Shown: positions 7,957 to 16,690 of the stretch, piece after piece | Layout of the letters: every line of letters begins with the position of its first letter | How positions within the stretch are numbered: position 1 is the first letter of the stretch | Assembly (NCBI GenBank): GCA_020161215.1 | Contig: JAIUOM010000012.1 | Span: forward strand, 1-53,237 | DNA length: 53,237 nucleotides | Reading direction: 5' to 3' | Source of the DNA: Pseudomonadota bacterium | GTDB lineage: Bacteria > Pseudomonadota > Gammaproteobacteria > Burkholderiales > Burkholderiaceae_C | Notes under the pieces: model-generated | Told to the model about the DNA's origin: nothing | The model's input: the letters and a program-made list of their open reading frames with translations, nothing else | The model's database searches: none | Translations under genes and position numbers: made by a program

Positions 7957-8949
7957 TTACTCGGCCATCACGCCAGCTTTTGTGGCCACCTGGTGCACCA
8001 AGCGCGTTTCGTTCGCGATGTGGCGCTTCACCATGGTCGGGCCTCCGGGAGGGGCGGGTTCGTAACCCAGTTCGCGCAGACGCTTCTGGGTTTGGGGCTC
8101 CGCCAACACGTGTTCCGCCGCAGCCGTCAGCTTCGACATCACAGCCTGAGGTGTCCCGGTAGGGGCAAACAAGCCGTTCCACACCGGAAACTCACAATTG
8201 GGCACTCCGGATTCGATGCAGGTCGGCACGTCTGGCAGGGCACTCAATCGCTTCGGACCGATCACGGCCAAGGCGCGCAGCTTGCCGCTTTCGACCGCGC
8301 CAGCGGACTCCGCCGTTCCCAGACCCAGGTCGATCTGTCCGGCCATCAGATCAACCAGAATTTGGCCGCCTCCCCGGTAGGGCACCTGCAGCAGGCGAAC
8401 ACCGGCGAGTTGCTCAACATGAGCCATCGTCAGGTGGACGGCGGCACCGGGGCCCGTGCTGCCATAGCTGATCTTGCCTGGGTTTTCCTTGGCGTACGCC
8501 AGGGTCTCCTGGAGGTTCTTGAAAGGGAGCGTGGGGCGTGCCAGCAGCACATAGGACGTCGTGCCGATCATTGCGATCGGTTCGAAGTCCTTCAGAGGGT
8601 CGTAGGGCATCTTCTTCATCACGACCTGCGGGGTCGTATGCGTCGAGCCGGCGCCCAATAGCAGGGTGTAGCCGTCGGCCGCGCTACGCGCCACGTGCGT
8701 GGCTCCGATGACGGCACCGGCACCGGATCGATTTTCCACAACCATGCTTTGCCCCAAGGGCTCTTGCATGCCGGCGGCCATCATGCGAGCCAGGGTGTCG
8801 GCTGTCCCGCCCGGCGTATACGGAACCACGAGCTTGACGGGGCGGGATGGATAGTCCGGGGCCTGAGCGAACGAACTGAAGGCGGTGACCGTCAAGACGG
8901 CCCAACTGAGCACGTGTCGCAATGGCGAGCGGCGAAAGAATGTGGGCAT
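7957..8949 (-). CDS. Bug family tripartite tricarboxylate transporter substrate-binding protein
   Basis: A 330-residue periplasmic receptor with an N-terminal signal peptide (charged start, hydrophobic stretch, cleavage likely after SFA-Q). Family marks are YPSRPVKLVVPYTPGGTADT, VVENRSGAGAVIGA, GYTLLLG and ISYGSTGPG. Bug proteins bind small carboxylates or related compounds and deliver them to TctAB membrane proteins, or serve as sensors; no tctAB is present here, which is usual for Bug genes. A strong AAGGAG ribosome site precedes the ATG. It begins 21 bp after the CocE-type hydrolase, so the pair is one operon and the receptor probably binds that enzyme's substrate or product. Base composition is less GC-rich than the flanks. 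Confidence 0.93.
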   Translation of the reverse strand: MPTFFRRSPLRHVLSWAVLTVTAFSSFAQAPDYPSRPVKLVVPYTPGGTADTLARMMAAGMQEPLGQSMVVENRSGAGAVIGATHVARSAADGYTLLLGAGSTHTTPQVVMKKMPYDPLKDFEPIAMIGTTSYVLLARPTLPFKNLQETLAYAKENPGKISYGSTGPGAAVHLTMAHVEQLAGVRLLQVPYRGGGQILVDLMAGQIDLGLGTAESAGAVESGKLRALAVIGPKRLSALPDVPTCIESGVPNCEFPVWNGLFAPTGTPQAVMSKLTAAAEHVLAEPQTQKRLRELGYEPAPPGGPTMVKRHIANETRLVHQVATKAGVMAE

Positions 8950-8970
8950 GAAAACTCCTTGGAATTGGTT

Positions 8971-10875
8971 TCAGGAACGTGAGCTGGGCTTGGGCTGAAG
9001 TGGCAGCACGATGTGGGAGGCGTGCAGGCCATCCGTCAGAACGGTCTGATGAGCGACGACGGTATGGGTGTGCTGTCCCAGGGGTTCACCCGTATTCGGG
9101 TTAACGTCGTACTGAGGAAAACTGGCGCTGGATATATCCACGCGGATGCGGTGTCCGACTTTGAACACGTTGCTGGTGGGATTCAGCTCGATGTCTACCT
9201 GATAGACCCGACCGGGTTCAATCAACTCGCCATGAGCGCGGCGATCACGGTAGCGCATGCGCACGATGCCCTCCGAGAGCAGCAAGGCCAAACCCTCAGC
9301 GTGGGCATCGCTTGTCGGATAAACATCGATGAGTTTTGCGGTGAAGTCGGTATCGCGGGCGGACGATGACACCCAGAGCGTCAGCACCAGCGGCCCGGTG
9401 ACTTCACAGGCTTGCGGCAATGGGTCGGTCTGGAAAACCAGCACATCCTGGCGTGTCGACAAGCTCTCTTGGGTCCCTCGGCAGGCGGCGAAGTCGGGGC
9501 GGCAACGTTGGTCGCGGGGGCCGGGGAGAACGAAAGCTGGATAAGCATCGCTCTGTAGACTGCTTGCACCGATCCCCGGGCAAGGGTTCAGCGGGTCGAA
9601 GTCGTAGCGCAGCGGCGCCGCGTTCATGGCTGGCCGCTCCTGGCGCAGGCTGCCATCGTTGTGCAGGTAATAAGGGGTGGCTTGGGTGGTCGTCAGAGGC
9701 CAACCATCGGCGCTGCGCCATTCACCTCCGTGGAATACGCGCCCCTCGACGGTGCGGTGGCCGTTCCCCAACCCCATGACGAAATAGCGCAGTTGGGGCT
9801 CGCCGGGGTCCAGCGTGCGGGCCTGATCGCGCAGATGGCGATCTAGCCAATACAACCAAGCGCGCTCAATAGGCCCTTCCGCCGCTGCCTCTGGTCCAAA
9901 GTCGACTTCGCCCGCGGTGGTCAGTTCCAGCATCAGGGGGCTGTGCACCCAAGGCCCCATGATCAGCTTGATCGGGCGTTGGCTGCGTCGGCTCAGCTCC
10001 TGCAACTTGTCGAGATTCGCATTCGCGTGGTGCGCGAACCAACCAGAAATCAGCAAGATCGCGACGTCGTTGGGGTACTCATTCCAACGGCCTTCCAGGC
10101 GTACCGTTGGGTTGTGCCAGTACGGCTCGTCGTCGGCTGTCTCCAGCATGCGGAAGTAGATGTCTTCATACACCGGGGCATGGGCCAGGGGCGACGCCCC
10201 ACGCCGCAGTGGCAGCATGGCGCCCCAGTTCGCCGAGTCGTCGCGCATGGCACGCAGGGCAACCTGCACCTCGGTGTCGCCGCTCAATTCCGCTTGTTCA
10301 AGGCCGTGGGTGATTGCCCAGGGCAGCATCACACCGACGTTGAACGCACCGTGGTAGCGAAACATTCGTTCCCGGTAGTTATTGCCGGCATCGCGCAGTA
10401 TCTGTGCCCGCAAGCCACTGGGTTGCTCTAGCGCCAGTGCCTGTTGATTGGCTGCGCTGAACGAGCCGCCCACCATCCCCATCCGCTGCGTGTCACACCA
10501 GGGCTGCTGTTGCAACCAGTGCCAGGTATCTATTCCGTCGCTGCCCTCATGCGGAACATTGGTCATCATGTGAAAGTGACCACCGGAGTCGCCGCGACCG
10601 CGCACATCCTGAATCACGAAGGCGTAACCTCGGGCTGCGGCAAGCTCTCCAAATGCCCTGAAGCGTGCGATGTGTCGGCCGTAAGGGGTTCGCTCCAGTA
10701 CCACCGGCACCCGCTGATCCTTTGCCGCAGGGGGAAGGTAGATATCCGCCACGAGCCACGTGCCGTCGCGCACAGCCGTTTTCACACCTCGGTGGATGAC
10801 ACCGCCGGTATCGAGGCGCGTCGTCGCTTTGGCCTGTGAAGCCGGCGGTCCGGCGGAGCGTTGTGAATGTGACAT
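8971..10875 (-). CDS. CocE/NonD family hydrolase (X-Pro dipeptidyl-peptidase-like)
   Basis: A 634-residue alpha/beta hydrolase with the C-terminal jelly-roll domain of the CocE group, which cleaves esters or acyl amides. Marks are VVLERTPYGRH, FVIQDVRGRGDSGG (oxyanion region), the nucleophile Ser138 in MVGGSFSAANQQ, and His311 in IMGPWVHSP. The beta-sandwich domain holds VTGPLVLTLWVSSSARDTDF and GHRIRVDISSASFPQY. In most CocE proteins the third triad residue is Asp in GW(Y/F)D; here the equivalent is GWFA with Ala281, coded GCG. No signal peptide is seen, so it is probably cytoplasmic. It is the first gene of an operon with a Bug receptor and divergent from a LysR regulator. Confidence 0.9.
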   Translation of the reverse strand: MSHSQRSAGPPASQAKATTRLDTGGVIHRGVKTAVRDGTWLVADIYLPPAAKDQRVPVVLERTPYGRHIARFRAFGELAAARGYAFVIQDVRGRGDSGGHFHMMTNVPHEGSDGIDTWHWLQQQPWCDTQRMGMVGGSFSAANQQALALEQPSGLRAQILRDAGNNYRERMFRYHGAFNVGVMLPWAITHGLEQAELSGDTEVQVALRAMRDDSANWGAMLPLRRGASPLAHAPVYEDIYFRMLETADDEPYWHNPTVRLEGRWNEYPNDVAILLISGWFAHHANANLDKLQELSRRSQRPIKLIMGPWVHSPLMLELTTAGEVDFGPEAAAEGPIERAWLYWLDRHLRDQARTLDPGEPQLRYFVMGLGNGHRTVEGRVFHGGEWRSADGWPLTTTQATPYYLHNDGSLRQERPAMNAAPLRYDFDPLNPCPGIGASSLQSDAYPAFVLPGPRDQRCRPDFAACRGTQESLSTRQDVLVFQTDPLPQACEVTGPLVLTLWVSSSARDTDFTAKLIDVYPTSDAHAEGLALLLSEGIVRMRYRDRRAHGELIEPGRVYQVDIELNPTSNVFKVGHRIRVDISSASFPQYDVNPNTGEPLGQHTHTVVAHQTVLTDGLHASHIVLPLQPKPSSRS

Positions 10876-10936
10876 GGGTGTGCGGGATGAGGTGTCACAG
10901 CCAGTCTAGAAAGATCATTTATTGAAGTAAAGTTAG

Positions 10937-10951
10937 AAATATTTGATATTT
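10937..10951. promoter_or_regulatory. AT-rich palindrome at the LysR start (possible autoregulatory site)
   Basis: AAATAT (10937-10942) and ATATTT (10946-10951) form a perfect inverted repeat around TTG, ending directly against the ATG at 10952. It lies in the 75-bp divergent region between the hydrolase and LysR genes. Occupation would block LysR translation initiation or transcription. The site is short, so chance cannot be excluded. Confidence 0.3.
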
Positions 10952-11929
10952 ATGGAGCAAATGGTTGATTTTGACGGAGCCTCTTCTCAGCAGTTGGCCG
11001 GTCGGTTGAAGCTGCGGCATCTGCGCTTCGTGCTTGTCTTGGCCGAAGCGGGCAGCCTGCAGGGTGCAGCCGACAAGCTCGCCGTGACCTACGCGGCCGT
11101 GGTCAAGACGCGGCAAGAAATCGAAACGGTGATCGGTACGCCTTTGCTGGTCGGCCGTGGCAAGGCCGTAGCCCTGACGCCTGTCGCTCATGCCATCCAC
11201 CAAAGGGCGTTGCGCGTGCTGCACGAACTCGATTGCCTGGGAGAAGAGGTAGTGGCGCTGCGGTCCGGTCTGTGCGGTCAGGTTACGGTGGGGGTGCGGC
11301 TTTCGCATGCCCTGCACTGGTTGGCGCCGGCCCTGGTTGATTTCCACGTCATGTATCCGGAGGTGTCGATGTCGATGGTCGATGGCTTGCACCTGGCCGT
11401 GGCGGAGGGCGCGGTCGATATCGGATTGGGACGGGCAGGCTCTTCAAGATGGCACGGCCGGCTTGAGTTCACGCCCATCGCGCCAGTGCGAACCGTGGTG
11501 GTGGCCAGCGGCAGCGTGATGGCTGCGGTGGATGCGCATTCGTCTTGGCCGGACATGCTTGACCACGAATGGTGCTTGCCGCCCATGGGAACGCCCTTGC
11601 GTGATCGTTTCGATGATTTTTTGCGTCAACGCGGTTTCGGCTCGCCCAAACGGCAGATCGAAATCAATGACTTGAACACGCACGCGGAGCTGATGCGGGC
11701 GGGTAGCTTTCTCGGACTTTGCGCGGAGCCGACGGGCTCGGCGCTGGAAGGTGAGGGCGTAGCTCGAATCGTGCATGGCCCCGTGCCAGAGCTTGACGAC
11801 CACATTGCCTTGTTTTGGCGAGCCGACCAGACATTGCGGCCGGTGGTGCGCAACCTGCGCAATTTCCTGCAGCAGCGAGCGGCCCGAGCCACCTCGGAGG
11901 TTGCCGACCCACGGCCCGATCAGCGCTGA
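10952..11929 (+). CDS. LysR family transcriptional regulator
   Basis: A 325-residue LysR-type regulator. Its helix-turn-helix is somewhat unusual: LVLAEAGSLQGAADKLAVTY, then AAVVKTRQEIETVIG, where the common LTQPAVS segment is replaced by VTYAAVVK. The effector domain follows from about residue 95. The start is unclear: TTG 10943, ATG 10952 and ATG 10961 are all in frame and none has a good ribosome site. It is divergent from the CocE hydrolase-Bug receptor operon and is the obvious candidate regulator of it, with the hydrolase substrate or product as inducer. Confidence 0.9.
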   Translation: MEQMVDFDGASSQQLAGRLKLRHLRFVLVLAEAGSLQGAADKLAVTYAAVVKTRQEIETVIGTPLLVGRGKAVALTPVAHAIHQRALRVLHELDCLGEEVVALRSGLCGQVTVGVRLSHALHWLAPALVDFHVMYPEVSMSMVDGLHLAVAEGAVDIGLGRAGSSRWHGRLEFTPIAPVRTVVVASGSVMAAVDAHSSWPDMLDHEWCLPPMGTPLRDRFDDFLRQRGFGSPKRQIEINDLNTHAELMRAGSFLGLCAEPTGSALEGEGVARIVHGPVPELDDHIALFWRADQTLRPVVRNLRNFLQQRAARATSEVADPRPDQR

Positions 11930-11935
11930 GCCGCC

Positions 11936-12340
11936 CTACGCCTCCATCACCAACTGCGTCTGCGTGACCACCGCGCACAGTTTGCCCTGGGCGTTGCGGA
12001 TGCTGGTTTGCCAGACCTGGGTGCGCCGGCCGCGGTGCAGGGCCACGGATTCGCCCGTCACCACGCTGCCCACCTTGGCGCCGGCGATGAATTTGGTGCT
12101 GGAGTCGGTGGTGGTGGTGGTCTGCCCGCGCTGCAGGTTGACCACCGTGCCGACGGCACCCAGCGTGTCGGCAAAGGCCATGTAGGCGCCGCCGTGCAGG
12201 ATGCCGCCGGCGGTGCACACGTCGGGGCGCACCGTCATCTCGGCCAGCACCCGCTCGGGCGAGCATTCGAGCAGGCGCACACCCAGAAGGCCGGGCAGAA
12301 GCGGGTCGATCAGCTGTTGCAGTGCGGGCAAATCAAGCAT
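11936..12340 (-). CDS. PaaI family thioesterase (hotdog fold)
   Basis: A 134-residue single hotdog-fold thioesterase. Family signs are LLECSPERVLAEMTVRPD, TAGGILHGGAYMAFADTLGA with the HGG loop and acidic catalytic Asp, and the C-terminal strands VALHRGRRTQVWQTSIRN. Such enzymes hydrolyse aryl- or acyl-CoA thioesters, often rescuing CoA in aromatic degradation. It converges on the LysR gene (six bases between the stops) and has no metabolic neighbour that would fix its substrate. Confidence 0.9.
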   Translation of the reverse strand: MLDLPALQQLIDPLLPGLLGVRLLECSPERVLAEMTVRPDVCTAGGILHGGAYMAFADTLGAVGTVVNLQRGQTTTTTDSSTKFIAGAKVGSVVTGESVALHRGRRTQVWQTSIRNAQGKLCAVVTQTQLVMEA

Positions 12341-12658
12341 GTTGGCGTGGGATCAAGGTTGGAAAAAAGCTTGGGTGCATCGGCCCGAAGACGGGCTGAC
12401 CCCGAGGGCGGTATTCAGAGGAAAATACGCCGTATGTCGGCGTCTGTCAATCTTCTTTAGCTATTGAAATAGTAGTAAAAATGACTCCTAAACCGTCCGT
12501 CAAGACCGGCCCTTGGGGCCGCGGACGGGCTTGGCATGCCAGGGGGATCGACGGCGTTTGCCTACAATCGTCGGCCGCACCGGCCACTAGGATGGCACGG
12601 TAAGCCAAGCCCGCCACGCACAAGGTGGTGGCGAAGATCACACGCAAGGAGTCTGCTC
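12341..12658. other. intergenic region, divergent promoters and repeat copy
   Basis: This 318-bp gap separates the divergent thioesterase and CHRD genes. It contains dispersed-repeat copy 1 (12420-12476). TACAAT at 12563-12568 is a possible -10 box for the CHRD genes without a convincing -35. AAGGAG at 12646-12651 is the ribosome site of the first CHRD gene. I see no gene in it. Confidence 0.5.
12420..12476 (+). repeat. dispersed repeat, copy 1 (GCCGGCGT-N14-NAGCTAT family)
   Basis: The left core is GTCGGCGT (12436-12443), followed by 14 bases and TAGCTAT at 12458-12464, then AAATAGTAG. Flanking AAAATACGCC matches the left arm of other copies. It sits upstream of the CHRD pair. Confidence 0.7.
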
Positions 12659-13318
12659 ATGTTCACCCTCGTCCCGGTTTCCTCGCGCCTGGTGTGGCCG
12701 GTGCTGGCCGTGGCACTGCTGGCGGCGGGCTGCGCTTCCGTGGATCTGGGGCCCCGCTACGATCCGCCCCCGGTGCACATGCCGCCGGCCACGCCGGCAC
12801 CCGCTTCCCAGGCACAGGGGGCCATGCCGCAGCCGGTGCCGCCCACCTACCCGCAGGCGCAGCCGCTGCCGCCCATCGGCAGCACGGCACCCATGCCGTC
12901 GCCGCCGCCGGTGGTGCAGGCGCCGCCCGAGCAGCCGGCGCCCAGCCCACGGTCCAACCTGGTCACGCTGACCACGCGGCTGGACAGCGCCAGCACGGTG
13001 CCGCCCGCGCGCAGCGCCGCCGTCGGTCAGCTGGATGCCCTGTACGACAGCGATACCGGCCTGCTGCGCTGGAAGGCGAGCTGGAGCAGCCTGTCTGGCC
13101 CGATCGCCAGCGTGCAGTTCCATGCCCCCGCTGAAATGGGCCAGATCGCCCCGCCGGCGCTGGTCTGGCCCGGGCCGTTCGGCCCCAGCTACGAAGGCCG
13201 GGCCGTCATTACCCCCCAGCAGGCCACCGATCTGCTCAGCGGCCGCTGGTACCTGAACCTGACCACCAGGGCCTACCCCACGGGTGAGCTGCGCGGGCAA
13301 CTGCGCGTGGTGTACTGA
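12659..13318 (+). CDS. CHRD domain lipoprotein
   Basis: A 219-residue predicted lipoprotein. The signal peptide ends in the lipobox LAAGC (Cys25). A proline/alanine-rich linker (about 30-100) follows, and then a CHRD (chordin) domain that contains ALYDSDTGLLRWKASWSSLSG, VQFHAPAEMGQ and the terminal WYLNLTTRAYPTGELRGQ, which is the domain hallmark. The function of CHRD domains in bacteria is unknown. ATG 12659 is set by AAGGAG eight bases upstream. It is followed 27 bp later by a paralogue, so the two form a tandem operon. Confidence 0.88.
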   Translation: MFTLVPVSSRLVWPVLAVALLAAGCASVDLGPRYDPPPVHMPPATPAPASQAQGAMPQPVPPTYPQAQPLPPIGSTAPMPSPPPVVQAPPEQPAPSPRSNLVTLTTRLDSASTVPPARSAAVGQLDALYDSDTGLLRWKASWSSLSGPIASVQFHAPAEMGQIAPPALVWPGPFGPSYEGRAVITPQQATDLLSGRWYLNLTTRAYPTGELRGQLRVVY

Positions 13319-13345
13319 CCACCGGTGCCGAGAGGAGGGCCTGCC

Positions 13346-13846
13346 ATGAGCCACCTGCCGACTCCGTCCACCGCGACACGGCGCCGCGCCGCGCTGGCCG
13401 CCCTGGCGCTGGCGGCGCTGCTGGCCGGGTGCGGCACCCCGCCGCGCGCGCCCAGCCCACCGCAGGCGCCCGCGCATCAGCCGGCGCTGGTGGCCTTCAA
13501 GGCGGTGCTGAGCGGCCGCGACGTGGTGCCGCCGGCCGATACCCCGGCCCAGGGCGAGCTGCTGGCGGTGTTCGACCGCGACACCAACTTGCTGCGCTGG
13601 CGCCTGAGCTTCAGCCAGCTCAGCGGCCCGGTGCGCCGGGGCGCCTTTCACAGCCCGGCCATGGGCGGCGAACTGGCCGACCCGGTGATCGGCATCGGCC
13701 GTTCGATGGTCTCGCCGAGCGAAGGCCGCGCCATGCTCACCGAGCCGCAGCGCCGCAACCTGTTGTCGGGCCAGTGGTACATCAACCTGGTCACCGACCG
13801 CTTCCCGTACGGCGAGCTGCGCGGGCAGTTGATCGAGCAGAGATAG
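13346..13846 (+). CDS. CHRD domain lipoprotein, second paralogue
   Basis: A 166-residue predicted lipoprotein with lipobox LLAGC (Cys29) and a CHRD domain. It shares LLRW-LSFSQLSGPVRRGAFHSP and WYINLVTDRFPYGELRGQL with the upstream gene but lacks its long proline-rich linker. GAGGAGG before ATG 13346 fixes the start. It probably arose by tandem duplication and acts at the outer membrane. Confidence 0.88.
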   Translation: MSHLPTPSTATRRRAALAALALAALLAGCGTPPRAPSPPQAPAHQPALVAFKAVLSGRDVVPPADTPAQGELLAVFDRDTNLLRWRLSFSQLSGPVRRGAFHSPAMGGELADPVIGIGRSMVSPSEGRAMLTEPQRRNLLSGQWYINLVTDRFPYGELRGQLIEQR

Positions 13847-13969
13847 CCCTTTGAGCGGCTGACGCCGCTTTCCGGCAGTCTGCGGGCGCGGCAACTGTCC
13901 GCATGGCCTGCTCCGCAGCCGCTGGATTGGGCCGAGCCGGCTTTGCAGCCATCGCGCACCGCCCACGTA

Positions 13970-13998
13970 GGCTGGGTAGAGCGCAGCGAAACCCAGCC
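13970..13998. repeat. REP-like hairpin GGCTGGGT-N13-ACCCAGCC
   Basis: GGCTGGGT (13970-13977) pairs with ACCCAGCC (13991-13998) across AGAGCGCAGCGAA. From memory, the wording GGGTAGAGCGCAGCGAAACCC resembles a short interspersed sequence common in many proteobacteria. It lies in the 288-bp gap before ygiQ; the rest of that gap shows nothing I recognise. Confidence 0.5.
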
Positions 13999-14134
13999 GA
14001 CAGCGCCCGGCACGAGTACCAAGCGTTTTGGGCAGTAGGGCAGGACGCAAGCCCACACACCAGCGCACACAGGGCGTGGCGCCTAAAATTGGAGGTTTGC
14101 CGTCCGCTGCGCGCCTTGCAGCGCGGCCACCCCC

Positions 14135-16537
14135 ATGAACGCGCTGACCGACGTCTCCTTCTTCCCGCGCGCCGCCAAGCCTCTTGCCAGTTACAAGCCC
14201 TACTGGGCCAAGCGCTTTGGTACCGCGCCTTTTCTGCCCATGAGCCGGGCCGAAATGGACGCGCTCGGCTGGGATTCGTGCGACATCGTTCTGGTCACTG
14301 GCGACGCCTATGTCGACCATCCCAGCTTCGGCATGGCCGTGATCGGCCGTGTGCTGGAGGCGCAGGGCTTTCGGGTCGGCATGATCGCCCAGCCCGATTG
14401 GCAAAGCGCCGACGCCTTCAAGGCGCTGGGCAAACCCAACCTGTTCTGGGGCGTGACGGCGGGCAACATGGATTCGATGATCAACCGCTACACGGCCGAT
14501 CGCAAAATCCGCAGCGACGACGCCTACACCCCCGGCGACGTGGGCGGCAAGCGCCCCGACCGCGCCGCCATCGTCTACAGCCAGCGCTGCCGCGAGGCCT
14601 TCAAAGACGTGCCCATCGTGCTGGGCGGCATCGAAGGCAGCCTGCGCCGCATCGCCCACTACGACTACTGGAGCGACACCGTGCGCCGCTCCATCGTGGT
14701 GGATGCCAAGTGCGACCTGCTGCTGTACGGCAACGCCGAGCGCGCCCTGGTCGAGGTGGCCCACCGCCTGGCCCGCCGCGAGCCCATTGGCCAGATCACC
14801 GACGTGCGCGGCACCGCCTTTGTGCGCCGCAGCTCCACCGTGCCCGAGGGCGAAGCCGGCTGGCTGGAGATTGATTCGTCCGAGGTCGACCAGCCCGGCC
14901 CCGTTGACGCGCACCTCAACCCCTACCTCACCACTGGCGAGCAGGCGGCCGCGCAGGGCACCGCTTGTGACGCGCAAAGCGCTTCAAAAAACATAGCTGA
15001 TAACGCAATATCCACGTCGACATCTGGCGGTATTTCTTCAAAATGCGCGGCGCAGCCCCTGGTTTTTGTCCCCAACCCCGCGCTGCGCCCCAAGCCCGGT
15101 GCCACTGCCAAGCCTGCACGCGAGCGCACCGTGGTGCGCCTGCCCAGCTTCGAGCAGGTCAAGCGCGATGCCGTGCTCTACGCCCACGCCAACCGCGTGC
15201 TGCACCTTGAGACCAACCCCGGCAACGCCCGCGCCCTGGTGCAGGCGCACGGCACGGGCACCACAGCGCGTGACGTGTGGATCAACCCGCCGCCCATCCC
15301 GCTCACCACCGCCGAGATGGACCACGTGTTCGATCTGCCCTACGCGCGCAGCCCGCACCCGCGCTACGCCGACGAGCGCGGCCGCCACGACGGCGCCACC
15401 AAGATCCCCGCGTGGGAGATGATTCGCTTTTCCGTCAACATCATGCGCGGCTGCTTTGGCGGCTGCACCTTCTGCTCCATCACCGAGCACGAAGGCCGCA
15501 TCATCCAGAGCCGCAGCGAGGATTCGATCGTGCGCGAGGTCGAGGCCATGCGCGACGGCGTGCAGGGCTTTACCGGCGTCGTCAGCGACCTGGGCGGCCC
15601 CACCGCCAACATGTACCGCCTGGGTTGCAAAACCCCGCAGATCGAGGCGGCCTGCCGCAAACCCAGCTGCGTCTACCCCGGCATCTGCCAGAACCTCACC
15701 ACCAACCACGACCCGCTGATTGCCATCTACAAGCGCGTGCGCAAGCTGCCCGGGGTGAAAAAGGTGCTCATCGGCTCCGGCCTGCGCTACGATCTGGCCG
15801 TCAAATCGCCCGCCTACGTCAAAGAGCTGGTGCAGCACCACGTGGGCGGCTACCTGAAGATCGCGCCCGAGCACACCGAGGACGGCCCACTGTCCAAGAT
15901 GATGAAGCCCGGCATCGGCAACTACGACCGCTTCAAGCAGTTGTTTGAAAAATACAGCGCCGAGGCCGGCAAAGAGCAGTTTCTTATCCCGTACTTCATC
16001 GCCGCCCACCCCGGCACCACCGATGAAGACATGCTGAACCTGGCCCTGTGGCTCAAAAGCAATGGCTTTCGCGCCGACCAGGTGCAAGCCTTCTACCCCA
16101 GCCCCATGGCCACCGCCACCGCCATGTACCACACGGGTTTGAACACCTTGAAGGGCGTGCACCGCGACGAGCGCACCGAGCGCGTCGATACGGTGAAAGG
16201 CGAACGCCGCCGCCGCCTGCACAAGGCCTTGCTGCGCTACCACGACCCCAACAACTGGCCCCTGCTGCGCCAGGCCCTCAAAGACATGGGCCGCGCCGAG
16301 CTCATTGGCAACGGCAAACACCACCTCATCCCCACCTGGCAGCCCATGGGCGAGGGCGGTTACCAGAGCCCCCGCCGCAAGAACTCGACCGGCGCGCCCG
16401 CGCCCGCTGCCGGGGCGCGAGCCGATGAGCTACAAAAGAAGAAGCGCTCTGCGCCCGCTGCACCTGCGCGGGGGCGGGTTTTGACGCAGCATACGGGGTT
16501 GCCGCCGAGGGCACGGGGCAAGGGGTCGTCGCAATAG
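14135..16537 (+). CDS. ygiQ: YgiQ family radical SAM protein
   Basis: An 800-residue member of the YgiQ family, which joins an N-terminal domain ([49 protein letters not shown]) to a radical SAM domain with the CxxxCxxC cluster at Cys440, Cys444 and Cys447 ([10 protein letters not shown]). The reaction is unknown. A C-terminal basic tail rich in Lys and Arg follows PMGEGGYQ. Residues about 282-305 ([20 protein letters not shown] region) are not family sequence but the translation of an inserted dispersed repeat (14980-15049). The frame stays open, so the protein is probably functional. It stands alone, with no co-transcribed neighbour. Confidence 0.93.
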   Translation: MNALTDVSFFPRAAKPLASYKPYWAKRFGTAPFLPMSRAEMDALGWDSCDIVLVTGDAYVDHPSFGMAVIGRVLEAQGFRVGMIAQPDWQSADAFKALGKPNLFWGVTAGNMDSMINRYTADRKIRSDDAYTPGDVGGKRPDRAAIVYSQRCREAFKDVPIVLGGIEGSLRRIAHYDYWSDTVRRSIVVDAKCDLLLYGNAERALVEVAHRLARREPIGQITDVRGTAFVRRSSTVPEGEAGWLEIDSSEVDQPGPVDAHLNPYLTTGEQAAAQGTACDAQSASKNIADNAISTSTSGGISSKCAAQPLVFVPNPALRPKPGATAKPARERTVVRLPSFEQVKRDAVLYAHANRVLHLETNPGNARALVQAHGTGTTARDVWINPPPIPLTTAEMDHVFDLPYARSPHPRYADERGRHDGATKIPAWEMIRFSVNIMRGCFGGCTFCSITEHEGRIIQSRSEDSIVREVEAMRDGVQGFTGVVSDLGGPTANMYRLGCKTPQIEAACRKPSCVYPGICQNLTTNHDPLIAIYKRVRKLPGVKKVLIGSGLRYDLAVKSPAYVKELVQHHVGGYLKIAPEHTEDGPLSKMMKPGIGNYDRFKQLFEKYSAEAGKEQFLIPYFIAAHPGTTDEDMLNLALWLKSNGFRADQVQAFYPSPMATATAMYHTGLNTLKGVHRDERTERVDTVKGERRRRLHKALLRYHDPNNWPLLRQALKDMGRAELIGNGKHHLIPTWQPMGEGGYQSPRRKNSTGAPAPAAGARADELQKKKRSAPAAPARGRVLTQHTGLPPRARGKGSSQ
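14980..15049 (-). repeat. dispersed repeat, copy 2, inside ygiQ
   Basis: Read on the minus strand it carries GTCGACGT, 14 bases, then CAGCTAT, with the left arm GAAATACCGCC as in copies 1 and 3. It is the only copy within a gene and adds about 23 codons in frame. The local sequence is visibly less GC-rich than the rest of ygiQ. Confidence 0.7.
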
Positions 16538-16633
16538 AAAATCTGCCGATGGTAGTTTTTCTATCGTGAATGCATAGCCCGATTTTCGGTCTTTAGGCGA
16601 GTGCTTTGGCCGTTTGTCTTCGAGCGCCGCAAA

Positions 16634-16663
16634 TTGACGTGTTGATGTGCGATCCAATAGGAT
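16634..16663 (+). promoter_or_regulatory. candidate sigma-70 promoter of the nuclease-like gene
   Basis: TTGACG (16634-16639) and TAGGAT (16658-16663) are 18 bp apart in an AT-richer stretch. The predicted transcript would start about 20 bases before ATG 16691. Confidence 0.4.
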
Positions 16664-16690
16664 GAGTGAAGGGCTGTGCCTGCTATAGAG

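Noticed and set aside
12638-14977. Long minus-strand frame across the CHRD genes and the start of ygiQ
   Set aside because: It crosses three good genes, lacks any motif and has shadow-frame composition.
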